Source of the DNA: Cheiracanthium punctorium
Lineage: Eukaryota > Arthropoda > Arachnida > Araneae > Cheiracanthiidae
DNA length: 64,000 nt
Direction of reading: 5' to 3'
Assembly: GCA_038373885.1 (NCBI GenBank)
Contig: JAWZYV010012249.1
Location: 62,001-126,000, forward strand
Every line of letters begins with the position of its first letter. Within the stretch, counting starts at the first letter, position 1. The notes beneath the pieces were generated by a model. It was not told the origin of the DNA and did no database searches. It worked only from the letters and a program-made list of their open reading frames with translations. Of the stretch, positions 1-11,545 are shown one piece after another. The translations under genes were made by a program, and so were the position numbers.

Positions 1-133
1 CCATTGTTGGGTCACGGGATCAATTTCGGTGGATCGAAAAGGGTGGGAAAAATTAAATTTTAGTATTTTACATATTAGTAAACTATACTATTTTATATAG
101 CCTATATTGGTTATCGTTATGTAGTAGTGGGTC

Positions 134-167
<34 letters not shown>

Positions 168-215
168 AGTTGAAGAATTTTTGAAGAGAAGGACAAAAAA
201 GTTTGGGAACCACTG
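1..215. mobile_element. 3' end of a hAT-like element (left end lies outside the window)
   Basis: The segment ends in AGTTTGGGAACCACTG (200-215), the outward end of many hAT-superfamily terminal inverted repeats. It contains a 30-base A run (136-165) just after GGGTCGC. No coding frame is visible, so this is probably a non-autonomous or truncated copy. The assignment rests on the terminal motif only, since the other end is outside the window. Confidence 0.45.
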
Positions 216-1429
216 TTCTAGATCAATATTTTCTCAGTTTTAGTTCGAAATGGCCCCCCTTTCGACGATGGCACCCAGACCTTGCTTACCGTGCCACGCC
301 GCCCCTGCCCAGAGCTTAGAATTAAAACAGATAAAATTTGTTCATATCAATCACAGAAAAACATGTTAACAATGATCATAAAAACAAAAACACTGAAGAT
401 CAATTTCATTAAATATGGATACTTTAAGTAGCAACTTTTTTTAAGACTTGAAAATTGAATTTAGTTTATTATTTTTGGATTTTTCTTCAACCTTCATTTA
501 ATCTCGTCATTTTTAAGCATCTTTTATTTACACCCTTCAAGGCGTAGCTTGAAAACGAGCAAAAATATTTTTCTTCATATTGTAGCTGTTTCAATGACAA
601 AATTAATGATACTAAAATTATAAACGAAACCTATATGTAAAAATAATTTATTCCTTTTTTATGTCGCAAAGAAGTTAACTTTTTGGCAGTGACTTGAAAA
701 CTGGCGACACACGTGAACATTAATTATGTTGGTCCAGAAGTTAAATGATTCATTTTTTAAACATTACAAAATATCAAAAGTACGAATTATCAAACATTTA
801 ATGATTTTATTATCTATCAGATTAATGAGAGAGCGCAGGATTTGTGTATCATTCTGTTTTGAGAAGTGTAATAATTATCAATATCATCTAATAATTATTT
901 GTATTGTTAATTTAAAAAGTTAAAGCTATATTAGTATAATAAGTAATACTAATTATTATTTAGTTTATTTCAAATTTTGGGGTAAAAAACATATTTCTTG
1001 TGAATAGTATTTAGTTTATATGTAAGGAAAACACAGGAATAATCGGTGTGTACCTGTTCTTCGTACGGAAAAGATCAAATACATGGATCATCCGGATTAA
1101 ATATGACTTAACCCTGTTCCGGAGAATCAAAATATTCGGAGTTTCAAAAAGAACTTAAAAATTATCATATGAGTTCATATTAAACAGAAATCCTGCTAAA
1201 ACATTTAATAATTCACTTAGTTGTTAAATAATTGGAGCAGATAAATAAAACCAACAATTAATGTGAACTTATTATGCATTTTAAGGGAAGAATTTACATA
1301 CGTATTTAATGAACAATATCTAAATACATATGTACTTACATAATACTGTACAGTTTATACATTATCACAATTTAATGCAGTTTAAGTAATCTAAAAAATA
1401 TTTTCATTTGTGAAAGAATTATAATTAAA
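216..1429. other. AT-rich non-coding stretch
   Basis: No convincing gene is seen. A short GC-richer patch at about 250-310 ends in GCCACGCCGCCCCTG, which resembles one end of a hAT-type MITE (reverse complement CAGGGGCGGCGTGGC), but no partner end was found. The rest is AT-rich sequence with frequent stops on both strands. Confidence 0.5.
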
Positions 1430-1526
1430 GACAAAAAACCCGTGATTGAAAGAAATAGCACTCTCAAGTGCTAAAAAAGTGACTCGACGAGCTCGCGTAG
1501 ACAAAAAACCAGTGATTGAAAGAAAT
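1430..1526. repeat. Short direct duplication, 27 bp, offset 70 bp
   Basis: The stretch at 1430-1456 is repeated at 1500-1526 with one difference. Both copies contain the core GTGATTGAAAGAAAT, and in both cases the copy is followed a little later by GTGCTAAAAA. It looks like a local tandem duplication of non-coding DNA. Confidence 0.7.
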
Positions 1527-1849
1527 CTCATGTGCTAAAAATCTAAATAAAAATTGCAAGCTTTGAAGTTGAATAAATTTCATGTGTTTAATTTTGTAAG
1601 CACAAAATCGAGGCATGAGCCGAACCATAAACAAAGACACATATAGTAAGAGCAAGCATGAAGCTGTTTTGGGCCTAATATGGAAACCTTTTATCTCGCT
1701 TATGGCAACAATTAGGCGACAAAATAGAGGCTGAGAAAAACTGATTTAAATATTTGCACCAGTCGGCACTGGAAATGAAATGGATTATCTTATTAATATA
1801 CCCTTTAACCCCCCCTCCGTGTTTGTGTTCTGTCAAGCCTAAATGAGGG

Positions 1850-2010
1850 GCATCTACCTATAAGGGGGGGGGGCTTGGGCGGAGGACTTTTTAAGGGACT
1901 CTAACGCATATTCACGTAACATCTGGAGAAAATCGCCCAAAACTCTAGACCACTACATCGACAGACACGCGATGAGGAAGAATTCCGAATCTGCACACTA
2001 AGACGCTTCC
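1850..2010 (-). mobile_element. tRNA-derived SINE, family 1, copy A (degenerate)
   Basis: On the minus strand a degenerate B box (around 1976-1995) is followed by the family body. On the plus strand that body reads ATTCACGTAACATCTGGAGAAAA and CCCAAAACTCTAGACC. The same body occurs at 7856-8100, 8572-8761, 22334-22530, 34230-34335, 44100-44285 and 53886-54045. A G run at 1864-1873 lies in the tail half. Confidence 0.65.
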
Positions 2011-2236
2011 CAGAGCTCAACTTTTTATAAATTCGCCCATTCGTCGGCATGATTGAATAGAAAAGAAAGACTAGAACTACTGTAAATTCACATTTCAATG
2101 TATCCACTGCTTTTTTATTAATGCTTTCTACTGGGATCAAATTTCATCATTCTGTTATTCATTTTAACGAGAACTACACTCTCGTACAAAAACTGCCCAA
2201 CAGATGTAGGTTTAAATGACATTAAATTATGTAAAG

Positions 2237-2374
2237 TATCGGTATCGGTTAAGTATCGGTATCGGCCGATACCATAACTTAAAAGTATCGGTATCGGCTA
2301 TTTCTGAAAATGAATTTATAGGTAAAGTATCGGTATCGGTCATCGGCGAAAATGTGGTATCGGTCGATCCCTAG
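2237..2374. repeat. GTATCGG-rich terminal region, hAT-like
   Basis: GTATCGGTATCGG occurs four times (2237, 2253, 2285, 2327). The segment closes with TCGGTCGATCCCTAG (2360-2374). Read outward, CTAGGGATCGACCGATACC resembles ends of hAT-type elements with GATACCG-rich subterminal repeats. The repeats could be transposase-binding sites. No matching left end was found, so this may be one end of a truncated element. Confidence 0.45.
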
Positions 2375-2475
2375 TAATTTTACTTTTAGTTCGGTATTTT
2401 TACTATAAATTTTGGCAGGATAAGATTTTCTTGATTCACGAGCACATGCTTTAAATATCTTATTCCTTTATCTGT

Positions 2476-3482
2476 CAGTGTGTCCCAAAAGTAAATATAC
2501 ATTTTTGAAAAACAGAACGCTTAAAAACTGTTTGTTTATGTTTTCTGTGCTTCTTGAATTGGTGCTAAAAGAGCACATGTTTTTCCTTTTGTTGTTTAAG
2601 ATGTTAAAAAATTATTTTGACTTTCTACATTTTTTGGGAGATTTAAACGTCAATGTTAATTCTGCTTTGGATGTGGTTAACAATATTAGGCATTAATTAG
2701 AAAAAAATTATAGTTTTAGATGGAGAATTTATTTGCAGTTTAACGGTTTTTCTCCTCATAATATTTATTTTATTCAGCAATCATGATTGAGTTTCAAAAG
2801 TATTTACCAATCAAAATAATTAGTTACTTTTGAAACATTTTCATTACCGTTCTTATTCAACGCATGGCCGTGGAGATATTTTGTTTTTCGCGGGGTTGTG
2901 TTATTTCTCGCTTCATTCACGTGAACCAGAATGAATAACAGAATAGCTAAATTTATTATCTCTATGGTCCATTGCTTTCGAGAAAAATGCCAGGAAAAAG
3001 TTGAAACGTCACTTTGAAACGGTGTTCGGAAAACAAAAAAATAAAATGTTGGCAGCACGAACATAGGTTTCTGCATATGTCTACAAAAAATGATGTTCAA
3101 AATGTCCACTGTGCCTATCGAGGCACGCAAACCGCTATCTGCTCGAACTTGCTGTATGAACTTGTTGCCCACAAAAGCGAAAGCAAGATGAAGAGTAGAG
3201 ACTGAGCCCCTTGTAGTAAGGTCTCGATGGACCCACTCCTTAAGACATCTCCAGGAGAAGAAACCTAAAAGGTTCAGATCTTATGATCGTGGCGGCCTCC
3301 CTCCATGTTAGCTACCAGTTTCCATTTTTCCAATAGTTTTGCTTGGCACCGGATGTGACGTCATTATTTTTCTTTCGCGAAAAATATGGATCGTAGTAGT
3401 ACAGTTCTCTGAGCTTTTTTAATGTATTCCAAACAAGGAATCCGTCTGCGCAGAATTTTTGCTGTCTTCATGGGACATCCTG
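2476..3482 (-). mobile_element. Mariner-superfamily element with decayed transposase
   Basis: The left end CAGTGTGTCCCA (2476-2487) and the reverse complement of the right end, CAGGATGTCCCA (3471-3482), form short terminal inverted repeats around about 1 kb. The interior carries minus-strand transposase remnants (2804-3312). A clean TA target duplication is not visible. Frames are broken throughout, so this is a dead copy. Confidence 0.6.
2804..3312 (-). pseudogene. Decayed mariner/IS630-type transposase, C-terminal part
   Basis: Reading the minus strand from about 3312, the frame gives GGRPPRS, a stop, then DLNLLGFFSWRCLKEWVHRD. This matches the WPPRSPDLNP-FFLWG-LK block that carries the third catalytic acidic residue of mariner-type DDE/D transposases. 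Further on, QQVRADSGLRASIGTVDILN resembles the C-terminal block (usually ...R...CI...GGHIEHL). The protein would bind the element's inverted repeats and cut and paste it. Here it is truncated, contains a stop in the catalytic block and shifts frame, so it cannot be functional. The 122-codon open stretch at 2804-3172 is the tail of this remnant and not a host gene. Confidence 0.7.
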
Positions 3483-3689
3483 TATGTTAGAATTCATGGC
3501 CAGGTTAATTTTAGTTATTGAAAGTTAGCAGTTTTATTTCAGTAAAAGCGCATTTACCTTTCGCAAAATTGTACTAGGACCTAATTGTGTCATTTTCTTC
3601 TTACGTGTTTCTTTCCGTTTACTGCATTCTACGTCATGCTTTAACATTCAGTAACAGGCTTTGTCTTCATACTTCAATGAAATTGTGAC

Positions 3690-4170
3690 ATGCGTTCTTT
3701 TGCGAGGGATACGTTCCAAGATCCCTTGCGCAAGTGAAAATTTCGCTCTGTGAGATAGGGTGCATAAACGACTTTATGAAACACTTACACAGTTACTTTA
3801 GACATTTATCAACACCGCTAAAACTGTTTTAATTCTTTTCCTAACTATATATTACCATTTTCCTCATAAAGTAATCAACAAAGTCAAGTTTCGATTGGGA
3901 CGGCTTGGGTGCTTGCGCCTTAAGTGATGGTACGTGGGGTGAACACCATTTGCTGATTGGCTCTCTTCTTCAGTAACCAATCAGGAAGACGACACTGACA
4001 TCTCGCACTACGATACTTAACAGCCCGCATTTCTGGTTTATGCTTCTTATTGTTAGCGAAAAATCTCATGTTGCGGCAAGGAGTCCGCGTCATCTCTGAA
4101 ATACAGTATTCGTGAAAACGCGCTTAGTATGCCATTCACTAAAGATAGATCGTACTGTAGCGCGAGTCTA
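3690..4170. repeat. Pogo/Tigger-like MITE remnant
   Basis: The left part holds GCGAGGGATACGTTCCAAGA, a phrase typical of non-autonomous Tigger-like repeats. The right edge reads GCGCGAGTCTACTGTA, whose reverse complement TACAGTAGACTCGCGC fits a TA plus CAGT-type pogo end. The left terminal repeat is degraded. No coding capacity is seen. Confidence 0.4.
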
Positions 4171-6440
4171 CTGTATTCATTTTATTGCTTCTTTTGTCTG
4201 TGCATTCAACGTTATTCGTTTAGTTCCATTCCTTTTAGAACGCACTCACTAAATGAACAAGGTTTATTTTACAGTCATGTTCCAGATTGCTACATTTAAC
4301 TTCTATAAGCGCATGCATCATCTATGATGCCTCAATTAGAAGTTTAATTAATGGCTCTGTGGAAGACATTACCATATTCTCGTTTCACTAATGTGTGCAT
4401 AATAGGAAATGATTAAAGATTTGGGAAGAATCGATTTAAGAGATACTATGAAAATGATGTTTTGAGTTAAGTCGCATTAACACTCATAGTTCCAGACAAC
4501 ATTTCATCTCATTTTGGAATGTTTTGCAATATTCAGAATACTGATAGAACTGGTGAGTGTTAGTATTATATTCCAGCTGACGATGAAAGAATAAAGTTAA
4601 TTTTCTCTACTTATATAACACAATTTTTCAATGACGTTAAGTTAAAAAAATATTCCAAAGATTCCCGACGATAATTCCAGCTTCATTGTCATTTATCCAG
4701 TTTTTCTGCACGAAAGCTAGTGATATTAAGACATAAACGCTCTGAAAGAGCTATCTATCATAATCAATAGTGCATATTCTATGAAAACATTTGACGCTCT
4801 ATTAATGTTACACTATTGTTTTATTCATTGAAACAGCCAAATGTTTTTACACTGTTATGGTATAAATGTAAAATCTGTATTCAAAAGTCAAGAAAAAATT
4901 GTTAGACAAAAGATGATGGATTTAAGCAACTGACAATCGGTGACGAAATTAAAATTCCATTACAATACATCACTCTTGAAACTAACTTTGATTCATTCTG
5001 ACGCATTGTTGACACTGCAATTATTTACTTATTTATCCTCTAATACCAACAATCATTAACAGATTTCTCCAACTAATTCCTCAACGATCATCATCGATTT
5101 CATTTAGATTTATTTAGCGAGAAAACCTCTAAGCGTTCTTTAATTGCACTTGACCATTAAATGATTTATTGATAGAAAGTTAACAATATTTTTAAAAATG
5201 CATTTTATTTTTGTCTTTTCACTGTCACACTTTTGTCTTTTCACTGCCATAAATATGCTTATTTCGAAAAAATAAAGAGTAGGTTTTTTTCCCATGTTGT
5301 GAAATTTTAGAGTGGCAAATTTTAATTTTAAATTAGAAAATTAAATAGTTAATATTTTAGGAAATACTTGACATTTCTTTATTAAATCTTTCCACAGCAA
5401 AGGTATTAATATGTACTGTTTTCTGGCAAAAAAAGAGGAGACCAAGGTACAAAATTCGCAACAATTTAAAATGAGCAAATTAAAGAGATTGCATTGTCAT
5501 ATAATATTATAATGCATTACAGGATAAACACTTTTAACTCCTTATTTTCATTTTCAAAATATTTTTAATGTTTAAAAAAGCGTAATTATTTTTATTTACT
5601 TAAAAGGGACATAGTATTTTTGTATCATCATACTAATGATTTTTAAAAGACAATTAAGAAATAATTGAGTTATAAGAACATTTAAAAAATTACTACATCC
5701 CTACAGTGCAATTTAAAAAAAAATTTCAAAAACGGATCTGTCAACAGTTACTTTTCCTATGGAAACTTTAAGCTTTTTTCGGCCAATTTCATATTTTGAA
5801 GCATTTACGAATGATTAAAAAACCGCATGTAATATTTAAGTTTGTCAGCATTTTGAGGTTAACAAATACAGATTCATAAGTATAACATTCAGACAATATG
5901 CTTACACTTTATTACTTTTGCAATCTTGCTTAAACACCAGTAACTTAGGAACTGAGAATGTAAAGTTTAAAGTTAAAGCTGGAGGAAATTTTTATTTTTA
6001 ATATTCTTAAAAGTCTGAACTATTTTTAGAGATATTTTCTTGATTGAAAGGTACTCAAAACTGTCCCATTTCTTTTTCTTTTAAGAAAAAACATGAAGAA
6101 TTAAAAGAACATATTTTTAAAACTTCCTATATGCTGAATTCATTTATTTGAATGCATTTCAAGGCTTACTCCATGCATGAACGAATGTATTCACTTCGAT
6201 TAGCGTTTTTATGAACACATTAAAATAATTTATTAGGAATCAGGTAATATCCCGAAAACTTTACTCTCCACGCAAAAAGAAACAGCTAAATAAATCATCT
6301 AAATTAAATCGCAGTCAAGTATGGCATTTGCCCCATATGCCACCGAACTTCTGAAAGTGTTTTCAAATAGTTGCTTAGCATTCCCAATAACAATTGTATC
6401 CTCGCTGTCTACTCAGTAGTTACAATCGGTTGTAGTTAAC
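4171..6440. other. AT-rich intergenic DNA, nothing recognised
   Basis: This 2.3 kb holds no open frame of note and no clear terminal repeats. Short AT-rich stretches and duplicated phrases such as TTTTGTCTTTTCACTG (near 5213 and 5231) are the only structure seen. Confidence 0.5.
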
Positions 6441-6458
6441 GGGGAGAACATTCCTGAC

Positions 6459-6701
6459 TTGACTTGGGTTATATCCCAACAAACTCTTCCTTTGTATCAG
6501 GCATGGAATTGTGTTCCATTAATGAATGTGATGGAAATAGCATACTGCACGACAGCCAGAAAGGGCAATGCAGTTGATGGAATCAATGCAAAAGCGTTGG
6601 CGTATTGCATGTGTGGTATATTTGGGGCAGAATCGGATAATTTTGTCAATGGAAGCGGTCGATGCTTGGTGCTAAATGTAGGTAGAATGCATTGCGTTTA
6701 A
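6459..6701 (+). CDS. Unidentified cysteine-containing open frame (possible exon fragment)
   Basis: This is an 80-codon open stretch whose translation includes AYCMCGIFGAESDNF and SGRCLVLN. An overlapping frame gives ELCSINECDGNSILHD, so two cysteine-rich halves lie in neighbouring frames over about 200 bases. The spacing loosely resembles an EGF-like module joined by a one-base frame change. No family is assigned. A possible splice donor, AATGTAGGTAGA, lies near 6679. It could be a decayed exon, a transposon fragment or chance; the base composition is less AT-rich than its flanks. Confidence 0.2.
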   Translation: MTWVISQQTLPLYQAWNCVPLMNVMEIAYCTTARKGNAVDGINAKALAYCMCGIFGAESDNFVNGSGRCLVLNVGRMHCV

Positions 6702-7076
6702 ATTATATGCCGTAATGATCCGTTCTGTTCATAGGGAATGTAGACAAAGTTCCCTGAAATATGAGTCGCTGTCCCTATAGAGACAAAACAGCAATATGTC
6801 GATCCATTCACATTACTTGAATAAGATTCCTGAATTCAGATATGCATGTCTGTATGGATCAATATGTGCGTGTTTCACACTTTTATGAAATGTTTCATAC
6901 AAATATAGAGAATACGTAACCGAGAATTGATGGTCACTGTATAAAATTAAATTTTAAAAATTCCAAACACAGTATCATAAAAATGTGATTGCTAATAATT
7001 GCATCCATTAAAAAATAAATCACTTTCAATATGAGATACTTAAGTGGCTCTTACAACATCTAAACGATATTTGATT

Positions 7077-7319
7077 TCATTCCAAGAACTTGAAAGCATC
7101 TGAGGGAGTTATGGAATGAGTAGCAGCTGCGATTCGCTGCTCGTGTTCCTCTTTTACATAATCGCATATGAAAAAATCCGAGGGGATTAAATCTGGCCAT
7201 CGAGGAGGCCACTAAGTTGGACCACCGCGACCCATCCATCTGTTGACGAAATGCTGATTGAGGCAATTGCGCATCAGATGTTGACTATGTTTAGCTGGGC
7301 CGTCCGGTTGAAAAATCAT
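7077..7319 (-). pseudogene. Mariner/IS630-type transposase fragment
   Basis: The minus strand reads 81 codons in one frame with a single internal stop (codon at 7214-7212). It begins FQPDGPAKHSQHL, the second catalytic Asp block (family form QDGAPPH). It continues WMGRGGPT, stop, WPPRWPDLIPSDFF, the third-acid block, and ends AFKFLE before a stop. In the family this protein carries out cut-and-paste transposition. The N-terminal DNA-binding half and first Asp are missing. It differs from the fragments at 2804 and 45575, so it represents a separate insertion. Confidence 0.8.
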
Positions 7320-7855
7320 ATTGCCAAATTTTTGCCACAGTGGCCATGTCCACTGCGCTCTTTTAAATCCCTCTTCAGAGTCTTTGACACTTAGCGAAAT
7401 ATATCCGATTTGCTGGGATTATTATAGCTGCAAAATTACATCAAACAAAAAACTAGCACTTTTGTAAGTCAAGCATCATTCAAATACTCGTTACAGATTT
7501 TTTTAGATTGAATTTTGTAAAGTGTCTAACAATTCTCGAGCACCCATATAAAGGCGTTAGTACGCAATTAAGTATATATAGAATGAATTTATAAATAAAA
7601 TTCCAAACTAAAAGTATTATACATTACACTCACAAATTTAATTTATCATGTGATTATTGTTTTTAATGTTAAATTTTTGTTTATCGCTTGCCAGAATGCT
7701 CATAATCTGTAACAGTACTCCCAATTCCCCTAGCCGTTTTTCATTTTTCTACTGTTGTGTTTAGTGTATAAAGTCTTTACATAAGGCATAAAATTTTTAC
7801 AATTTTGTTTCTTCGGGTGCAACTCATGGCTATTTGCATTCATCGAAACTGCACT
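7320..7855. other. Non-coding flank of the transposase fragment
   Basis: Upstream of the fragment on the minus strand (7320-7380) there may be further decayed transposase coding (AQWTWPLWQKFGN), then AT-rich sequence with no recognisable feature. Confidence 0.35.
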
Positions 7856-8100
7856 TGAGGCCCCATGCCTGAGTGGATAAAACACTGAACATGGTAGAAA
7901 GAGTGGCTTAAATGTGAAGGTCCCGGGTTTGGGCCTGTCGCGTGGTTGTCTATCTAACGGCCTGGAGTTTTGGTCGGTTTTCTCCAGATGAACCATGAAT
8001 ACCCGTTAGAACCCCTTAAAATCTTCTCCCACTAAGGCATTCCCCGTAAGCATATGTCCGTCGTGTAGGCTGGCCATAACACAAAACTCAAACTCAAACG
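7856..8100 (+). mobile_element. tRNA-derived SINE, family 1, copy B
   Basis: The head reads GCCTGAGTGGATAAAAC (A-box-like) and GGTCCCGGGTTTGGGCC (B-box-like), which together would form an internal RNA polymerase III promoter. The body GGTTTTCTCCAGATG and CCCGTTAGAACCCCTTA is shared with the other copies. The tail is a simple repeat ending AACTCAAACTCAAAC (about 8085-8098). This is the best-preserved head of the family. The open frames here are incidental. Confidence 0.7.
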
Positions 8101-8147
8101 ACGCTTGCAAATAACTTTTGTGTCGAAATGCTTTATGTTGTCCGTGT

Positions 8148-8394
8148 ACACAGCAAGAAATAGCTGTAATTTTACCACCCGTATTGCTGTAAAATAATAC
8201 AGCATAAGTGCTGCAGCTTTGGAATACAGCACTGTGTGTTATAAATCCACTTACGAAATGACGTAATGACGTTGATAATCCAGTAACAAATAACCTTGTA
8301 CAACGAATTGCACAGTCTTTACATCACAATGTGTTGGCGTTAGGTTTACCCACACGTTTTGCTGTACTCTAGGAACTCATTTTTTGCAGTGTAC
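8148..8394. mobile_element. Small MITE with ACACWGCAA ends
   Basis: The left end ACACAGCAAGAAAT (from 8148) and the reverse complement of the right end, ACACTGCAAAAAAT (to 8393), are imperfect inverted repeats bracketing about 245 bp. The interior has no coding capacity but repeats the word TACAGCA. The superfamily is uncertain. Confidence 0.4.
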
Positions 8395-8571
8395 GGTAGT
8401 TTTAGTATAAAATAGTCTGGATTCTACTTCGTTCAGTCTATTGTGCGAGTTACAAACTGTGAATACGCAATCAATAGCAAGAGCTTCTTGATCTTTAAGT
8501 TAGAAACCGAAAAAGCTCATGGTTAATTTATTCCACTTAAAATATTCCGTTCTATCTGGTTATTTTCTGTG

Positions 8572-8761
8572 CCAAACAGCCCTACACGAAGGGCTTTTGC
8601 CTACAGAAGGGGTGCCTTGGGCAAAGGAGTTTTTAAGGGGTTTTAACGCGTATTCACGTTACATCTGGAGAAAACCGCCCAAAACTCTAGACCGTTACAT
8701 CCACGTAGGCCGCGCGGTTGGCCCTAACGCGGAACCTTCGCATTTCAGACGTTTACCATAC
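8572..8761 (-). mobile_element. tRNA-derived SINE, family 1, copy C
   Basis: On the plus strand the copy contains TATTCACGTTACATCTGGAG and CCCAAAACTCTAGACCGTTA, then a degenerate B box (about 8729-8749). It is a reverse-orientation copy of 7856-8100, only about 500 bp away. Confidence 0.65.
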
Positions 8762-9740
8762 TATTACTATTAGACCTGTAAAGCTGTACATTTCAAACTT
8801 AAACTCCATAATCTTTAAGAAACTTATACAATTTAAAAGTACAAACATCAAAAGAATAATAATTATTCTTCGTCAATCTAAACAAACAGTTTTAATAAAG
8901 TTCATGTTGAAAGGGGAATAGTCATCTTCAAAGTAAGGTACTTTCAAAGAAACATATTTTAAGAATGTAGAAACTCTCTTTTAAAGGAAATTTTAATGAT
9001 AGATATTAAAATAAAATGAGTTACTTTATTTTTTGTTACACATTGAAGACATTGATTTTAGAAGCGGGAAAAATAATGTTTACTTTTATTGAAATGAAAA
9101 TATTAGCTTTACAAAGGAAGGTAAAATTAAATAATTCTAGTAAGCAGCTTTTGTAGCGTAATCCTCTTAATTTAATACATTGTTTATATAACTTTAAAAA
9201 AAAACTTTATTGGCATTTCTTTCATAATTTGGAAGTTTTTATGTTTACGTAGTACACTTGTTTCGTTTATAGTCTCACAAACATGATCAACGGAAAGTTT
9301 TTAAAAGAATTGAGAAAATGTAAATAATGTACTCTTTTTTACAAGCTTATATTGCGATGTTCATATGTCCTGTTCAAATTTTGTTTTTGAATTTTACCCG
9401 CTTTCTACCATTCAACTGAGTAAAAAGTTTGCATTCATGCATAATTCTGATAATACTTAAACACAGTACTTTCTTTTTTCGATGCTCATAATAGATTTTT
9501 TAATGTTTTTTTTTTCTTTTTTTTTTTTCATAACTTGTGCTTTTGGGGGCACATCAGATCGCATCCACAAAACTACTGATAGGACATATTCAATTTTTTT
9601 ATTATTTATTTACTTATTTGTATCATTAGAAAGTTTTTGATTCTACGAAAACTAAAATCATTTTCGATTCAATGCTTTTACCGGTTTTTTAGTAAGTATT
9701 ATAATGCATAGATAGCAACACCACACGGATAAGTAAGTAT
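8762..9740. other. AT-rich intergenic DNA, nothing recognised
   Basis: No gene, terminal repeat or RNA feature was recognised. The stretch consists of AT-rich sequence with homopolymeric T runs around 9506-9528. Confidence 0.5.
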
Positions 9741-9759
9741 TCTAATAAAGAAGCGCTGA

Positions 9760-9911
9760 TGTCTGATGTCGAGACTGTGTTCGTCTGTGTTTGTAGCTAT
9801 GTTCGTGAATGTAAACAGAATCTATGTCGTGTGTAAGATGTTGTTATGTATCTAAATAAATGTTCTTGAAATACTTCTGTGCTGACTTACACACCATTAA
9901 AACATTAATGT
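9760..9911 (+). promoter_or_regulatory. Probable 5' LTR tail and primer-binding region of a Ty3/gypsy remnant
   Basis: The segment runs from a region rich in TGTGTTCG-type words, through CTAAATAAATGTTCTTG (a possible polyadenylation signal), to ATGGCGACGAGCAAATTGG (about 9913). TGGCGACGAG directly after the LTR is a common arrangement in arthropod Ty3/gypsy elements. It is placed just upstream of gag-like sequence. The left LTR border and a second LTR were not found. Confidence 0.4.
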
Positions 9912-10063
9912 AATGGCGACGAGCAAATTGGACATGTACAAGTAATTATTTCATCAAGAAGGCACAAGTAGGACTTTCTTTTTTTGCTATTCTGAGCCTG
10001 GCTAGATTCTACTGTTCTGCAAGTCGTAAGTCGTACGTTCGCTTCTAATTTCTTGTAGTGCAT

Positions 10064-10750
10064 CATGCAATACTTTAAAGAATTCGACTCTTCTGAGTCT
10101 TTGACAAGTTATGGTAAGCACCTGGAACAACATTTTTTATTATATGATATTAAAGAAGGGAAAAAAGTGCCTGAAATTATTACTTGCATGTAGGCGAAAA
10201 TTTATTCTTTACTTACTAATTTAATTTTCTCCCGAGTCCCACCAAACCAAAGCTTATGCTGAAATTTTTGAGATCTTAACTAAACACTTAAGATCACCGC
10301 CGAATAAAATTACTGAAAGAATTAAATTCAGGGAATGTTCTCAAAGGGAAAACGAAAGTATTACGGAAGTCTTTGCCAAAAAGATAATTAACCACATATT
10401 GCTTCTTTGCCGAGGACACTTTGCAAGAAGACTTACTGAAGCAGTTTCTCCGTCGAGTATCAAACCCCAATACACAAGCTAAATTATTAGCTCAAGTTGA
10501 GGATCTCACTTAAGATAAGGCTGTATATTTAGCCATTAATCTTCAAAACGCTAAATTAGATCTACATGAAATAAAGAATAAACAGGCAGAATTAAATCAA
10601 ATTTCATCTGTTAAAAATGCTACCCACAGTAAAAATGTGAGTTATGATAATACAAAGAGAAATTGTGATAGGAAAGCCAGCATACATGATAATACAAATC
10701 AAAACAAACCTAAAGTTTCTTACATGTGCGATAGAACATCACATTGGCAA
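10064..10750 (+). pseudogene. Decayed gag-like region of the gypsy remnant
   Basis: Translation starts MQYFKEFDSSESLTSYGKHL and continues through several frame changes. The second half reads EDTLQEDLLKQFLRRVSNPN and AKLLAQVEDLT, stop, DKAVYLAINLQNA, a typical arthropod Ty3/gypsy gag capsid pattern. Near the end, CDRTSHWQIHI is a damaged zinc knuckle that has lost its flanking cysteines. In an intact element this protein packages the RNA genome. Stops at several sites (for example the TAG ending ...EIITCM and the TAA after VEDLT) prevent expression. Confidence 0.65.
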
Positions 10751-10977
10751 ATACATATAAATACATTAATTTTGCATGTAGAAGGCACATTCTAAAGAAG
10801 GCACATGCGCAATCTGTGTACAGAAGTAACACTCAAAATTTTAAGAAAAAATTATATTCCCTAGCGACAGTTAACATACTCTATAAATTCTAAAGAAAAT
10901 GTGAACTGCATAAAAACTGAAGTGATGGTTGTAAATAGAGCTAAAACCAATTATGAAATAAGGACAAATCATCTTTC

Positions 10978-11545
10978 ATGATTGATAAATTACATACTGT
11001 TGTTACAAAATTGACAAAAAGGGTATCCACAAAACACGAGAAAAAATTGAAGCAATTTAAAATGCACTCTGTCCTATCGATTTCCAAGTCAAAGCATTTT
11101 TGGTTTTGTGCTTACTATTCTAGATTTGTGCAAAACCTTGCGACATTAGCACATCTATTATATGCGTTATTGAGGGAAAATGTAAAATTGTGTTTGTGTA
11201 ACTGCATTTTAAAGCAGAAATTACATCTAAAAGGGTACTGACACATTTTATTCCAAATTTGCCGTTAGTGTTAGCAACAGATGCTGCAGAACTGCAGACA
11301 GAAGTGTAGAAGAACGTTATAGACAAGTTAAAAAGAAGCACTAGCGATAGTTTTCGGTGTAAAGAAATTTTACCAATATTTATTTCAAAAAATTTACGTT
11401 GTTTACAGATAACAAACCGCGTGTTTCTATTTTTTCACCGACTAAAAGTATTCCTGAATTATCAGCTGCTCGAATGCAATGCATTATACCTCCAGACATT
11501 CCAATATGATATGCGTTACAAAAAAACTTCAGAACATGGTGTGAC
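10978..11545 (+). pseudogene. Decayed RT C-terminus and RNase H of the gypsy remnant
   Basis: The frame from 10978 contains FCAYYSRFVQNLATLAHLLY, the conserved FxG-YYRRF-LA-PL block at the end of Ty3/gypsy reverse transcriptase. After a frame change, LPLVLATDAAEL (the DA-G RNase H start) is seen, then YDMRYKKTSEHG near 11530, the end of the RNase H region. Stop codons and frameshifts separate the blocks. The YVDD-containing core is missing upstream. It is not a functional polymerase. Confidence 0.7.

Larger units (their letters stand above)
9912..11545 (+). mobile_element. Ty3/gypsy retrotransposon remnant with internal deletion
   Basis: In order: a primer-site-like TGGCGACGAG, a frameshifted gag region (10064-10750), a short junction, then the C-terminal part of reverse transcriptase joined to RNase H (10978-11545). 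Protease and the RT catalytic core lie between these in intact elements and are absent here. No integrase and no 3' LTR were found downstream. It is an old, truncated, non-functional copy. Confidence 0.7.
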
